From Tenacibaculum larymnensis (GTDB taxonomy: Bacteria; Bacteroidota; Bacteroidia; Flavobacteriales; Flavobacteriaceae): a stretch of 64,000 nt of DNA. Both the position numbers and the translations under genes were made by a program. Numbering within the stretch: position 1 is the stretch's first letter; every line of letters starts with the position of its first letter. The notes beneath the pieces are model-generated. The model did not search any database. It saw nothing but the letters and a program-made list of their open reading frames with translations, and had not been told where the DNA came from. Shown here in pieces: positions 26,261 through 35,180 of the stretch. The DNA is taken from positions 1 to 64,000 of the forward strand of contig NZ_JAIWJY010000014.1 of NCBI RefSeq assembly GCF_028829235.1, written 5' to 3'.

Positions 26261-27688
26261 TTAAATAGATTTTAATTCTTTTAGTTTCTCTACAGCATTT
26301 GTATTATCAGGATTAAACTCGAGGCTTTTTTGATAATTTTTGATAGCTTTTTTTATCTGTCCGTCTTTCATGTAGGCTTCTCCTAAAGAATCATATGCAT
26401 CATAAGACTCAGGGAAAGAGAATACTTCAAGCATAAATAAATCAATAGCATTTTTATAAAAGCCTCTTTTTATCATTTCATAGCCTTTAGCGTTTAAGTT
26501 TATTTCAGAAAGTTTGAATTTTGAGTTTTTAATTTCTGTTTTAGCTTCTTCAATACTGTTATTCAAACAAGTTTTAATTATCTTTTTAGTAAAAAAGTAG
26601 TTGTCTAGCTTTGGAGTTGTGCCTGAGATTGTTTTTTCTATAAAAAAACGAGCGTCAAAAAAGCCTTGATCTAGATCTTTATTAGTTAAAAGTATTACGA
26701 TGTAATTTTGTTTTTCAAAAACTCGCCATTCAGCACCAGTACCGAAATGTCCTCCACTGTGACCATAAATTCCAGAACCTTTAGCTCCTGCAAACTGCAT
26801 TCCGTACCCATACCAATCATTTTTTGGTTCTTTTTTCATAAGGTCGGTATAGGTTTTGTTTAAAAGCTTATTGTTTTTAAAAGCTACTGTAAAATTATAT
26901 AAGTCATCTACGTTTGTGTATCCACCTCCAGCTGGAGTACCTTTTACACCTCCCATGAAAATTGTTTTTTGTAATTGATTAGGGTAACTGTCTGAAAGGG
27001 TATAGTTTTCAGAAGCATTTTCAATAGTATGATCAATATCAAAATTACCTGTGTTTTGCATACCAGCTATAGAGAATATATGCTCTTGTACATATTCATT
27101 ATAGGGCAATTTTGTGATGGCTTCTATAATTCTACCTAGTACAATATAATTAGTATTTCTATATGCAAATTGTTTGTTAGGTTTAAACTCTAAAGGTTCA
27201 TTTTCATACAAATGCGAAAGTTGCTCCATAGTTCTATATTTATCTTTAGAGGTATTTAAGAACTTTTCGGAATGAAAGTAATTTGGGAGACCGCTTCTGT
27301 GTTTTAGTAATAATTCTATAGTAACAGAATCTCTTGTTTCTTTGTTCTTATAGTTAGGAAGAAATTTCCCGATAGGATCTTTTAGTGATAATCTTCCTTC
27401 TTGTACTAGTTTTAGTATAGCAACAGCAGTAAAAGATTTGCCTATAGATGCGTACGAAAATTTAGTTTCTGTATTGTTTTTTATTTTGTGTCCCAGATGA
27501 GCAAACCCATATGCTTTCTTGAATAATATGCTGTCATTTTTAGCAATTAAAACAGCACCACTAAATCCATCTAAAGAGTCTAAGTAATTAGCAATTTGAT
27601 TTATTTTTTGACTTTTAATAAGAGTAGATTTCTTCTTTGTGCAAGAAAAAGTAATTGTAAGTATAAGTAAATAGATTAATCTCTTCAT
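26261..27688 (-). CDS. serine hydrolase (beta-lactamase/class C fold) lipoprotein with C-terminal TPR, copy 1
   Basis: 475 residues. Lipobox TITFSCTKKK. Motifs S81-I-G-K84, FAYRNTNYIVLG and HSGGHFG match the copy at 23422 position for position, and the TPR tail (YEMIKRGFYKNAIDLF, AYDSLGEAYMKDGQ) is almost the same. It starts 1 nt after the marR stop, so it is cotranscribed with the regulator. The close resemblance of copies 1 and 3, with an unlike copy 2 between them, points to duplication followed by local gene conversion. Confidence 0.88.
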   Translation of the reverse strand: MKRLIYLLILTITFSCTKKKSTLIKSQKINQIANYLDSLDGFSGAVLIAKNDSILFKKAYGFAHLGHKIKNNTETKFSYASIGKSFTAVAILKLVQEGRLSLKDPIGKFLPNYKNKETRDSVTIELLLKHRSGLPNYFHSEKFLNTSKDKYRTMEQLSHLYENEPLEFKPNKQFAYRNTNYIVLGRIIEAITKLPYNEYVQEHIFSIAGMQNTGNFDIDHTIENASENYTLSDSYPNQLQKTIFMGGVKGTPAGGGYTNVDDLYNFTVAFKNNKLLNKTYTDLMKKEPKNDWYGYGMQFAGAKGSGIYGHSGGHFGTGAEWRVFEKQNYIVILLTNKDLDQGFFDARFFIEKTISGTTPKLDNYFFTKKIIKTCLNNSIEEAKTEIKNSKFKLSEINLNAKGYEMIKRGFYKNAIDLFMLEVFSFPESYDAYDSLGEAYMKDGQIKKAIKNYQKSLEFNPDNTNAVEKLKELKSI

Positions 27689-27689
27689 T

Positions 27690-28124
27690 TTAAGAATTGC
27701 AATTTTTAGTTATTTTTTTTAAAGTTTTGTATAACTGTTCTAATTCTTTATTAGATACATTATTTAAGGCAGTTTGTCTGTTTTTTTGTATTACTGGCTT
27801 TAGTTTTTTTATAATTTCTTTTCCATTATCTGTAATTTCTAACTTAGCTTTTCGCTTGTCTTTTCTATCCGTTGTTTTAATTAAATAGTTTTTAGATATC
27901 ATTAGTTTCACTATACGTGTCATAGAGGCATAGTCTTTAAAAACTAAATCGGCAATTTCTGTTTGAGTTTTATTATTATTTTCAAGCATTAATAAAATTA
28001 GAGCCTGATCTACAGTTATATCAGGAACAATTTGGGCAATATTATGTTGACTGAGCTTACGATATGCCTTTATAGTTTCTTCGATAGAATATAAAACAGT
28101 AGTTGTAGGTGTATTAAAATTCAT
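27690..28124 (-). CDS. MarR family transcriptional regulator
   Basis: 144 residues from the ATG at 28124; a start at 28145 would fall within the operator and promoter. Winged helix-turn-helix with NNKTQTEIADLVFKDYASMTRIVKLM (recognition helix), then the wing KTTDRKDKRKAKLEIT, and dimerisation helices at both ends. The first gene of a likely operon with three serine hydrolases. Two copies of the palindrome TTGATATATCAA in its promoter make autoregulation very likely. MarR proteins usually release DNA on binding a small aromatic or on Cys oxidation; no Cys suited to a redox switch is seen beyond one near the C-terminus. Confidence 0.92.
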   Translation of the reverse strand: MNFNTPTTTVLYSIEETIKAYRKLSQHNIAQIVPDITVDQALILLMLENNNKTQTEIADLVFKDYASMTRIVKLMISKNYLIKTTDRKDKRKAKLEITDNGKEIIKKLKPVIQKNRQTALNNVSNKELEQLYKTLKKITKNCNS

Positions 28125-28129
28125 TTTAT

Positions 28130-28178
28130 TTGATATATCAAGCAAAAATAAAAATATATTTGATATATCAAATATATT
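28130..28178 (-). promoter_or_regulatory. MarR double operator overlapping the marR promoter
   Basis: TTGATATATCAA occurs at 28130-28141 and 28160-28171, 30 bp apart, about three helical turns. The second is the centre of a perfect 26-bp palindrome (28153-28178). On the minus strand a -33 TTTG (28172-28169), an 18-nt spacer and a -7 TATTTTTG (28150-28143) form a full promoter. The -33 lies inside the upstream palindrome and the -7 box lies between the two sites; the downstream site covers the expected transcription start. Dimers on both sites would shut the promoter. Confidence 0.8.
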
Positions 28179-28191
28179 GTGTTGTGATTTT

Positions 28192-29091
28192 TTATTTACA
28201 ACATTCTTTTAAAGTTGTTATAGGAAATACTAATTGCTTATAATATGTAAAAGGTTCTGGGTAATTAATTTTAGAACTTTTCATAACTCCTACTTCTTTA
28301 ACAGCTCCCTTTCGGTTGTAATAGGTACCAAATAACAAGTCCCAGAAAGGAAAGATATTGCTAAAGTTTTTAGCCTCTTCCATATCGGTACTATGATGAA
28401 AATGGTGGATTTGAGGTGTAACAATAAGATAATCCAAAAAACTTTTTCTTGTTTGAATGTTGGCATGAGAAATATAGGCAATAACAGTATGTGTAATTCC
28501 TACTAAAAAAATAATCTCTTTACTGAATCCTAAAAGTAGAATAGGAGCCATCTTTAAAAGTGTGTTTAAAAACATATTAAGAGGATGTATCCAATTTGTT
28601 TTAAACCAATTTAAACTTGTTGGTAAATGATGAATTGAATGAATTTTCCAGAGTAAGAGACTTAAATATGATTTAGAGTTACCTTTATGACTAATGCGAT
28701 GGTATAAATACGGAAGAAGTTCACCAATTAAATTAGCGATAATATAACAGACCCAAAAAGGGAGTGTATTCCAGAAGTTGAATAAAGTAAAAGTATTTTC
28801 TTGAACATAAATGCTTATTGATAAGGCGAGTGTTTTTCCAAAAGCATCAAATAAAGCTGTAGAGAAAATTAAATGTTTAATATCTGTCCAAAGTGAGTTT
28901 TTTTGAGGAGTCCATTTTCTTTTTAACGGAATAATACGTTCTAAAACTAAAATATATAAGAGTGTAAAGCAGAAAATAGCATAAGAGGAAATTTCAAAAT
29001 TCCATTTATTTATTAGAGTTAAATAACTGAATATAGCAGTTGATAATAATAAGAAAGGGACAGCTAGTAAAGATGTTTTTTTATGTATCAT
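28192..29091 (-). CDS. sterol desaturase / fatty acid hydroxylase family membrane protein
   Basis: 299 residues with about six hydrophobic segments. The eight-His di-iron set is visible as HRISH, HSIHH and HHFHH, spaced as in the fatty acid hydroxylase superfamily, with H in ISHANIQ. Enzymes of this family hydroxylate or desaturate lipids in the inner membrane using O2. The substrate is open; hydroxylation of a fatty acid or carotenoid is possible. The gene lies 51 nt after sigZ on the same strand, so the two may be cotranscribed. Confidence 0.88.
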   Translation of the reverse strand: MIHKKTSLLAVPFLLLSTAIFSYLTLINKWNFEISSYAIFCFTLLYILVLERIIPLKRKWTPQKNSLWTDIKHLIFSTALFDAFGKTLALSISIYVQENTFTLFNFWNTLPFWVCYIIANLIGELLPYLYHRISHKGNSKSYLSLLLWKIHSIHHLPTSLNWFKTNWIHPLNMFLNTLLKMAPILLLGFSKEIIFLVGITHTVIAYISHANIQTRKSFLDYLIVTPQIHHFHHSTDMEEAKNFSNIFPFWDLLFGTYYNRKGAVKEVGVMKSSKINYPEPFTYYKQLVFPITTLKECCK

Positions 29092-29142
29092 ATGTTTTTA
29101 CTTTCTCTTGTAGTCGTCAAAAGGAAGTAAAAAGATGCAAGA

Positions 29143-29718
29143 TTATGGCATAAAGTTTATTCTTTTCATCTCATTTTTTAATTCTTGTGGGAGTTCACAG
29201 TTTTTCTTTAGTGTAAAATCAGTTATTTGACCTTTATTATTATAAGAAAAATCAACACATTCAATAGCTAATTCTTTTAGCTTTTTACGCCCTCTTTGTA
29301 TTCTAGACTTTGTTGCTGTTAAGCTTAGGTTTAGAGTGTCAGCAATTTCTTGTTGAGGTTTTTGTTCGATATCACTTAAATAAAGAGGATCACTATATTT
29401 TTTAGGAAGGTATTGTTGAATAATAAAAGAGGATAAGTCACAAACACAAGGATCGAAATTAATATTCATTTCAGGCTGATTCATTACAATTTTATCTTGT
29501 TTTACTTGCTTTCTGTAGTAATCAGCAATTGTGTTTCTGGTAACTTGAAAAAGCCAATTCTTATAATTTTTTATTTCTATTTCTTTAGCCAAACTCTTAT
29601 ATAGTTTTAAACTAACTTCCTGTAGAATATCATCTGCAATATGTTTGTCATTAACTTTAGTATTGATAAAATTTAGTAAATGGACTTTATGAGTATCCCA
29701 AATTTTGTCGAATGTCAT
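29143..29718 (-). CDS. sigZ: ECF-type RNA polymerase sigma factor, SigZ-like
   Basis: 191 residues. Region 2 (ADDILQEVSLKLYKSL, NWLFQVTRNTIADYYRK) and region 4 (PQQEIADTLNLSLTATKSRIQRGRKKL) are clear. Unlike most ECF factors it has an extra linker with C91-V-C93 and a C-terminal extension with C154 and C174. No anti-sigma gene is adjacent. The Cys pairs suggest direct redox or metal sensing, which is inference. The DUF4242 gene lies upstream on the same strand; I recall this pairing with SigZ in related genomes. Confidence 0.82.
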   Translation of the reverse strand: MTFDKIWDTHKVHLLNFINTKVNDKHIADDILQEVSLKLYKSLAKEIEIKNYKNWLFQVTRNTIADYYRKQVKQDKIVMNQPEMNINFDPCVCDLSSFIIQQYLPKKYSDPLYLSDIEQKPQQEIADTLNLSLTATKSRIQRGRKKLKELAIECVDFSYNNKGQITDFTLKKNCELPQELKNEMKRINFMP

Positions 29719-29818
29719 TATTCTCTGCTATGATGATTAAAGTAGTTACTATTTAATTAGATCTTAAAGTTAAAAAAAGTTTATGATTTTTAAATAATTA
29801 CCCAGTTTATTAGAAAGT

Positions 29819-29858
29819 AAAACAAACCTCGTAAGAATTCTCTTACTAGGTTTGTTTT
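29819..29858 (-). terminator. Terminator of the DUF4242 gene
   Basis: AAAACAAACCT / AGGTTTGTTTT plus an inner GTAAG / CTTAC stem around AATTCT. It is T-rich on the plus strand and moderately so on the minus strand. Confidence 0.7.
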
Positions 29859-29875
29859 TAGTGTTTTAATAATGA

Positions 29876-30148
29876 TTACTCGGCAGTAATAGGGTCAATA
29901 ATAGTTGAAACTTGATTGATTTTGTTTGCAGGAAAACCTCCTTTTTCTGCATGTTTAAGAATCATTTCCTTATCAGGTGCATTGTAGATACAATATATTT
30001 TGTCTTCTGCTACATAACTATGAACCCACTGTATTTTAGGTCCTAATTCATCTAAAATTCCACAAGAATTCTGTGAAATTTCTTTTAGTTGCTCAGGGGT
30101 TAGTTCGCTAGCTCCTGCGAGCTCTCGTTCAATAACATATTTAGGCAT
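29876..30148 (-). CDS. DUF4242 domain protein, nickel-binding-like
   Basis: 90 residues, a compact ferredoxin-like fold. PKYVIERELAGASELTPEQLKEISQNSC and VHSYVAEDKIYCIYNAPDKEMILKHAEKGGFPANKI are the DUF4242 pattern. The structurally known Streptomyces relative binds nickel. Here the conserved H-x-x-x-x-D-K-x-Y-C and H-A-x-x-G-x-P parts are kept. It sits upstream of sigZ, so a metal- or redox-linked regulatory role is plausible but unproven. It has its own terminator. Confidence 0.85.
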   Translation of the reverse strand: MPKYVIERELAGASELTPEQLKEISQNSCGILDELGPKIQWVHSYVAEDKIYCIYNAPDKEMILKHAEKGGFPANKINQVSTIIDPITAE

Positions 30149-30331
30149 GACATTAAATTTAATTCCTACTCGTTTGGTTTTTCGGATTTACCCCGTTTTT
30201 GAATGGTTTCTGGACTCCATTAGTATTTGTAGGTTTGAGGGTAAGAAGTTGTATACTAAGTTAGTGTAATTAATAATAAGAGTCAACCTAAATTTTAAAG
30301 GTTAATTATTTGTGTTATTTACATATGCAAA

Positions 30332-31702
30332 TTATTTTGGAATTTCAATTATAACCTTTGTACCTATGGGTGCTTTATTATCATATAGGTCTAAAAAGTT
30401 AATAGAGAAATTATTTTCATAAAAGTTTTTTAAAATGTTTTTAGTAATATCAATTCCCATTGACTTTTTATAAGATTCTCTTTTAAATGATAGCTTAGAA
30501 GCTTTTTTTCTTCCAATACCATTATCTGTAATGCTAATTACTATGTTATCATTTTGTTGTTCAACAATTAATTTAATATTCTTGTTTTTTTTGGAAGCAA
30601 GACCATGCCAAATTGCATTTTCTATAAAAGGTTGAAGTATAAACGGAGGTACTTTTGTGTTTTCTAAACTTATACCATAATTAACAATGGTTTTTAATTT
30701 AATTTCATTATTAAATCGCATATTTTCAAGAGATACATACAGGTTAATATTGTTTAACTCTTTTTCGAGAGATATCATTTTGGTAGGATCTATTTCTAAA
30801 ATATTTCTAATAAATTCAGAAAATTCCCCCAGATAATTAATGGCATTATCTCTATCACTTTTAATAATATAGTGTTTAATAGAGTTTAGAGCATTAAAAA
30901 TGAAATGAGAATTCATTTTGGAGTTCATTACAATGAACTTTAAATCTTTTACTTGTTTTTCTATCTTAATTTTATCTACTTCACTTTTTAAGTGTTTGTT
31001 TATTTTTTTTTGAGCGAGGGTAAGTTTTCGTTCTGTGGTTAATTTATCATAGTATATTTTTTTTATTTTTTCACTTAAACCATAACCAAAGCTATATTCT
31101 TCTATAAGTATACCTATGTAAAAAAAAGAAACAGCACTAAAAGCACCAATGTAAATATTTTGAGTAATAGTTAAGATAAAAGCAATACTAGCAAAAACAA
31201 TGTAACTCAACGTACCTAAAAAATAATAAATACGTTCATTTGCTTGAGTTTTACTAGCTAAGTATAAAAGATAAAAACTAATTAAAAGATGAAAAGGAAG
31301 GTAGATAAAAGTAAAGAAGTAAAAATAAAAAATAGTATAACTAAACACTATTGTAATAAAACAAAGAATACTACTACCAATTAAAACATTTTTAAGTATA
31401 TATCTTATATGTTTTATAGTTTTTGGAAAATAGTTTTGAAGTTTAAGGAAAGATATTCCAAAGTAAGATAAATATATGTTATAAACTACCTGAATTCCCC
31501 AGTTTAAAGGGCGTAAGTAGTTGAGCTCAGGAGTAATAATATTTCCAGATTTAATAATTAAATAAAAAAGTAAAAAAAATTTAAAAACAGCATAATATTT
31601 AAAAACCTCTTCTTTAATGTTTTTATAAATAAAAAGACTGATAATAAAGAATATAGTAAGGTTAGCTATTACTATGTGCCATAAAAAAGAAGTTACTTCC
31701 AT
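30332..31702 (-). CDS. LytS/YehU-type sensor histidine kinase with 7-TM input domain
   Basis: 456 residues. About seven membrane helices (residues 5-215), a short coiled coil (TERKLTLAQKKINKHLKSEVDKIKI), then the His_kinase domain. The phospho-acceptor motif reads NSKMNSHFIFNALNSIKHYI: the usual Asn-Pro-His is Asn-Ser-His. ATP-lid motifs PPFILQPFIENAIWHGL and ITDNGIGRKKA are intact. The kinase part is a close paralogue of the gene at 31729. Third gene of the lytTR operon, 26 nt after the TPR kinase. Confidence 0.87.
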   Translation of the reverse strand: MEVTSFLWHIVIANLTIFFIISLFIYKNIKEEVFKYYAVFKFFLLFYLIIKSGNIITPELNYLRPLNWGIQVVYNIYLSYFGISFLKLQNYFPKTIKHIRYILKNVLIGSSILCFITIVFSYTIFYFYFFTFIYLPFHLLISFYLLYLASKTQANERIYYFLGTLSYIVFASIAFILTITQNIYIGAFSAVSFFYIGILIEEYSFGYGLSEKIKKIYYDKLTTERKLTLAQKKINKHLKSEVDKIKIEKQVKDLKFIVMNSKMNSHFIFNALNSIKHYIIKSDRDNAINYLGEFSEFIRNILEIDPTKMISLEKELNNINLYVSLENMRFNNEIKLKTIVNYGISLENTKVPPFILQPFIENAIWHGLASKKNKNIKLIVEQQNDNIVISITDNGIGRKKASKLSFKRESYKKSMGIDITKNILKNFYENNFSINFLDLYDNKAPIGTKVIIEIPK

Positions 31703-31728
31703 ATAGTTTTAAGTGTTTAAATAAACTT

Positions 31729-33639
31729 CTAAAGTAGTTTTGTTAATATTGGTATTTTTATAGTTACCATAGTTCCTTTTGAGGTGTTAAATTCATTATT
31801 AATATCTAAGTCTTTGTAAGAAAGGGTGTATTTTTCTTTATAAAAATTTTCTAAAATTTGATTTACAAGGTTAATACCGATTGAGCTTTTATATTTTTTT
31901 TGCTCTTTTTTTATTTCATAAGCTTTTTGTCTACCAATACCATTATCAGTAATTGTAATATAGATATGTTCTTTTAATTGATGTATATGAATACTGATTC
32001 TTTTATTTTTTATGGAGGCTATTCCATGCCAAATAGCATTCTCTAATAAAGGTTGTAAAATAAATGGTGGAACAATGATACTAGAAAGAGAAATATCCTT
32101 AGAAACATCTATTTCGAAGTTAATATTATCTTCAAAACGAGCATTTTCAAGTTCAACATATAGTTGAGAGTTATAGAGTTCATCTTCTAAAGAGATACTT
32201 CTTAGTATACTTTTTTCTAGGACTCTTCTTGTAAATTCAGAAAATTTATTAAGATAGTCTATTGCATCGTGTTTTTTATTTTTAATAATATAGTGTTTAA
32301 TCGAGTTTAATGCATTAAAAATAAAATGAGGATTTAATTGAGAACGTAATACTGTACTTTGTAAGTCAGAAATTTTTTTCTTTGCTTGAAGTTGTTTTTG
32401 ACGTGAAAAAAAGTAAATAATTAAAAAAAGTGATATAACTATACTAAACCCCATTAACCAAAGATTTTTAGAGTTTTCATGGTTTAAATCACTTATTTTT
32501 TTTTCGCTTTCTAATTTTTCTATTAGCTCTTTTTTCTTGTTAGTTTCATATTTAAGAACTAAGTCATTAACATATTGAGCCTTTTTATTAGCATTTAGTT
32601 GTTGTCTTATTTCTATATGTTTTCTATAGTGATATAAAGCAGTTTTATGTTGATTGTTATTTAGATAAAATTCATAGAAGTAATTGTGTATGTTTACCAA
32701 TAAAGTTTTAAAAGATTCTTTAGTTGCTATATTTAAGCTTTCACCTAAAAACTCTTTTGCAAGTTTATGTTGTTTTGTTTTTAAGTATAAGTATCCTAAA
32801 TTAGCTTTAGTACTAGCAATATAAAATTTGTTTTTTACAGATAAGGCTATGGGCATTGCCAGCTTTAAATATTCTTTTGCTTTTTGGTAGTTATTTGTTT
32901 TAATATTAACGTAAGCAAGACTATTATAACAAATCATACGCCCGAAATGATTTTTAATGCTTGTATCAATCTCTAAAGCTTTGAGAATATATTCTTCGGC
33001 TTCATTAAAATTATTTTGAACTATTTTAATTTTTCCTATGTTTTCGTAATTAATTGATTGTGACCACTTATTTTTAGATTTTTTAGCATATTTTAGTGCA
33101 GCTTTGTAGTTTTTTAAGGCCAAATCATACTGTTCTAAGTAAAAATAAATGTTACCAATTGAGTTATATGAAACCTCAATACTTCTTAATATTCCGTAAG
33201 TTGGGTTTACTATTTTTTCAGCAACTTTCAAGGCTTCTTGGTTATAATCGATAGCAGTTTTATGAGCATCTTTCTTTCGATAATCTACACCTATCATATT
33301 AAGACTAAAAATAATGAATTCATCATTTTTTGCTCTTTTAGCTATTTCTAGAGCATGTTTATGAGTAATAATAGCTTTGTCAAATAAAGAGTACTTTCTG
33401 TAGTTATTTCCTAAATGAATCAGCTCGTATATTTGACCATAAGCAAAATTATTTTTTTTGAATTTTTCAAAAAGTTCTTTCTGTATAGTAGTGTCTTTAT
33501 TATGTTTTTTTAAAAATCTATTTATTTCCTTGTAAGTGTATGTTTTTTGATAGTCTAAACTATCTATAGAGTTAGTACACTGAGCTGTTATAGTATAGAA
33601 TAGAGAAACAATTATTAAGAAGTATTTTAAAAGATACAT
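31729..33639 (-). CDS. LytS-type sensor histidine kinase with periplasmic TPR domain
   Basis: 636 residues. Signal peptide (cleaved near ITAQC), about seven TPR units (residues 60-355: for example YSLFDKAIITHKHALEIA, AIDYNQEALKVAEK), one membrane helix around residues 390-410, a coiled coil and the kinase domain. The acceptor motif RSQLNPHFIFNALNSIKHYI is canonical and PPFILQPLLENAIWHG and ITDNGIGRQKA are intact. Members pair with LytTR regulators; here the regulator gene is 26 nt upstream. The TPR part probably senses a periplasmic protein or peptide. Confidence 0.9.
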   Translation of the reverse strand: MYLLKYFLIIVSLFYTITAQCTNSIDSLDYQKTYTYKEINRFLKKHNKDTTIQKELFEKFKKNNFAYGQIYELIHLGNNYRKYSLFDKAIITHKHALEIAKRAKNDEFIIFSLNMIGVDYRKKDAHKTAIDYNQEALKVAEKIVNPTYGILRSIEVSYNSIGNIYFYLEQYDLALKNYKAALKYAKKSKNKWSQSINYENIGKIKIVQNNFNEAEEYILKALEIDTSIKNHFGRMICYNSLAYVNIKTNNYQKAKEYLKLAMPIALSVKNKFYIASTKANLGYLYLKTKQHKLAKEFLGESLNIATKESFKTLLVNIHNYFYEFYLNNNQHKTALYHYRKHIEIRQQLNANKKAQYVNDLVLKYETNKKKELIEKLESEKKISDLNHENSKNLWLMGFSIVISLFLIIYFFSRQKQLQAKKKISDLQSTVLRSQLNPHFIFNALNSIKHYIIKNKKHDAIDYLNKFSEFTRRVLEKSILRSISLEDELYNSQLYVELENARFEDNINFEIDVSKDISLSSIIVPPFILQPLLENAIWHGIASIKNKRISIHIHQLKEHIYITITDNGIGRQKAYEIKKEQKKYKSSIGINLVNQILENFYKEKYTLSYKDLDINNEFNTSKGTMVTIKIPILTKLL

Positions 33640-33665
33640 AGCATTTTGTTTTCAATTTTTTAGTG

Positions 33666-34400
33666 TTAAAAATGATTTAAAAGATCATTTTTTTTATGGC
33701 GAGCTACGGGAATTTTTTTATTGTTATCCATAACTAAATAAGCTTCAGTTTTGAAAAATTTTTTTATTTTTTGAAGGTTTACAACATATGAATTATGAAT
33801 GCGGTAAAACAATTTGTCTCCTAACATATTTGTAACGTCTTTTAGTTTTTTACTTAAGACAATATCCTTTTCTCCTTGAATTATCAACCTAGTGTAGCTA
33901 CCGTCTGCTTCGGCATAAATAATTTTATGAAGTTCAATAAATGTTAAACATCCATCATTATGTACAGCAATTCTTTTTTTTGTTTGTTTATTATTAAAGT
34001 CAACTAGTATATTTTCTAGTGTATCTATGTTTATTGTAGGAGATTTTCTTTTTTTTATTCGTTCTATAGCTTCTTTTAATTGTGAATTACTAATAGGTTT
34101 TAATAAATAATCATAAGCTCCTTTTCTTATCGCTCTTAAAGCGTGTTCACTATAAGCTGTAGTAAAAACAATGGCAAAATCGTTACTATTAAGTTTATCT
34201 AAAAAAGTAAAACCATTCATAGAGGGCATTTCTATGTCTAGAAAAATCGTATCAATAGTGTTCTTTTCTAAAAAAAGAATAGCTTCTTTTGGACAAGTAA
34301 ATGTTTGTATAACCTTTATATGATCTTTAAAACTACCTAATTCCCAAATTAAGTTTTCTATTGATTTAGACTCATCATCCACAATTATTGCTCGAATCAT
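33666..34400 (-). CDS. LytTR family response regulator
   Basis: 244 residues. Receiver domain with acidic pocket VDDE at 7-10 and phosphorylation site D55 (TIFLDIEMPS), conserved T and K (VFTTAYSEHA, DYLLKPIS). A linker leads to the LytTR DNA-binding domain (about residues 140-244: KIIYAEADGSYTRLII, RIHNSYVVNLQKI). First gene of a three-gene operon with two kinases. The divergent gene at 34670 starts a run of surface proteins, a natural but untested target. Confidence 0.93.
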   Translation of the reverse strand: MIRAIIVDDESKSIENLIWELGSFKDHIKVIQTFTCPKEAILFLEKNTIDTIFLDIEMPSMNGFTFLDKLNSNDFAIVFTTAYSEHALRAIRKGAYDYLLKPISNSQLKEAIERIKKRKSPTINIDTLENILVDFNNKQTKKRIAVHNDGCLTFIELHKIIYAEADGSYTRLIIQGEKDIVLSKKLKDVTNMLGDKLFYRIHNSYVVNLQKIKKFFKTEAYLVMDNNKKIPVARHKKNDLLNHF

Positions 34401-34669
34401 TTATGTAAATTTTTAAGCTAATTTATTATTTATCTCTTCTAAATATAGATTTGAAGTTATAAATCTATTAATTTAAGCCATAAATAACATAAAATAGTTC
34501 ATAGTTTGCTTTTTGTTTTTGTAAATCAGTTGTATGAGGTTTATTAAGCAAAATACAAGATAACCTTACGAGTTATAAAAAAGGTTTTTTAAAGATTAGC
34601 TTATTGATGCACATTTGCTTTGTGTTCAGGGAGAACACTAAAATCAAAAGTTAATTTTAAAAAAAGAAC

Positions 34670-35149
34670 ATGAGAAAAAACGTATTTACAACTTTGGCAT
34701 TATTAATAGCTGTAGTAAGTTTTAGTCAAACAAAAGTAGGAGCAGGTGTGGTATATGGCTCTGAGTCAGATTTAGGGTTAGGAGTAAAAGCTTCATTTGA
34801 TATTTCTGAAAAACTTAAGGTATCACCCAGTATGAGTTATTTCTTCACAGAAAGTATACCTGAACTATCAACAACAATGATGAGTTTTGATGCAGATGCA
34901 CATTACTTTTTTAAATTGAAAGAAAAATTTAGCGTATACCCTTTAATTGGTATTAATTTGTTTTATACAAGTGTGTCATCTTCATTAAATTCGGCATATT
35001 CAGTTTCTTCAACAGATTTTGGAATAAACCTAGGAGGAGGTTTAAACTACACTATTTCTAATAAAGTAACAGGCTTTTCAGAAATTAAAGCAATGTTAAA
35101 TAATGGTAATCAAATTGTATTTAGTGCAGGTGTAATGTACAGCCTGTAA
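34670..35149 (+). CDS. small outer membrane beta-barrel protein
   Basis: 159 residues. Signal peptide (MRKNVFTTLALLIAVVSFSQ, cut near 20) and alternating strands with Gly-rich turns (VGAGVVYGSESDLGLGVKA, GINLGGGLNYTIS) ending in a C-terminal aromatic/hydrophobic strand (FSAGVMYSL), the outer membrane barrel signal. It resembles the OmpX/OmpW size class; the exact family is not known to me. First of a run of four secreted proteins on the plus strand, 269 nt from the divergent lytTR gene. Confidence 0.8.
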   Translation: MRKNVFTTLALLIAVVSFSQTKVGAGVVYGSESDLGLGVKASFDISEKLKVSPSMSYFFTESIPELSTTMMSFDADAHYFFKLKEKFSVYPLIGINLFYTSVSSSLNSAYSVSSTDFGINLGGGLNYTISNKVTGFSEIKAMLNNGNQIVFSAGVMYSL

Positions 35150-35180
35150 GTATATAAACACATAATTAAAAAATAAACTT

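Noticed and set aside
29719..29875. Anti-sigma factor gene next to sigZ
   Set aside because: No open frame with a membrane segment is present upstream or downstream of sigZ.
34401..34669. LytTR binding sites between the regulator and the surface genes
   Set aside because: I looked for paired direct repeats of the LytTR type and found only partial matches such as TCAGTTGTA, not enough to call.
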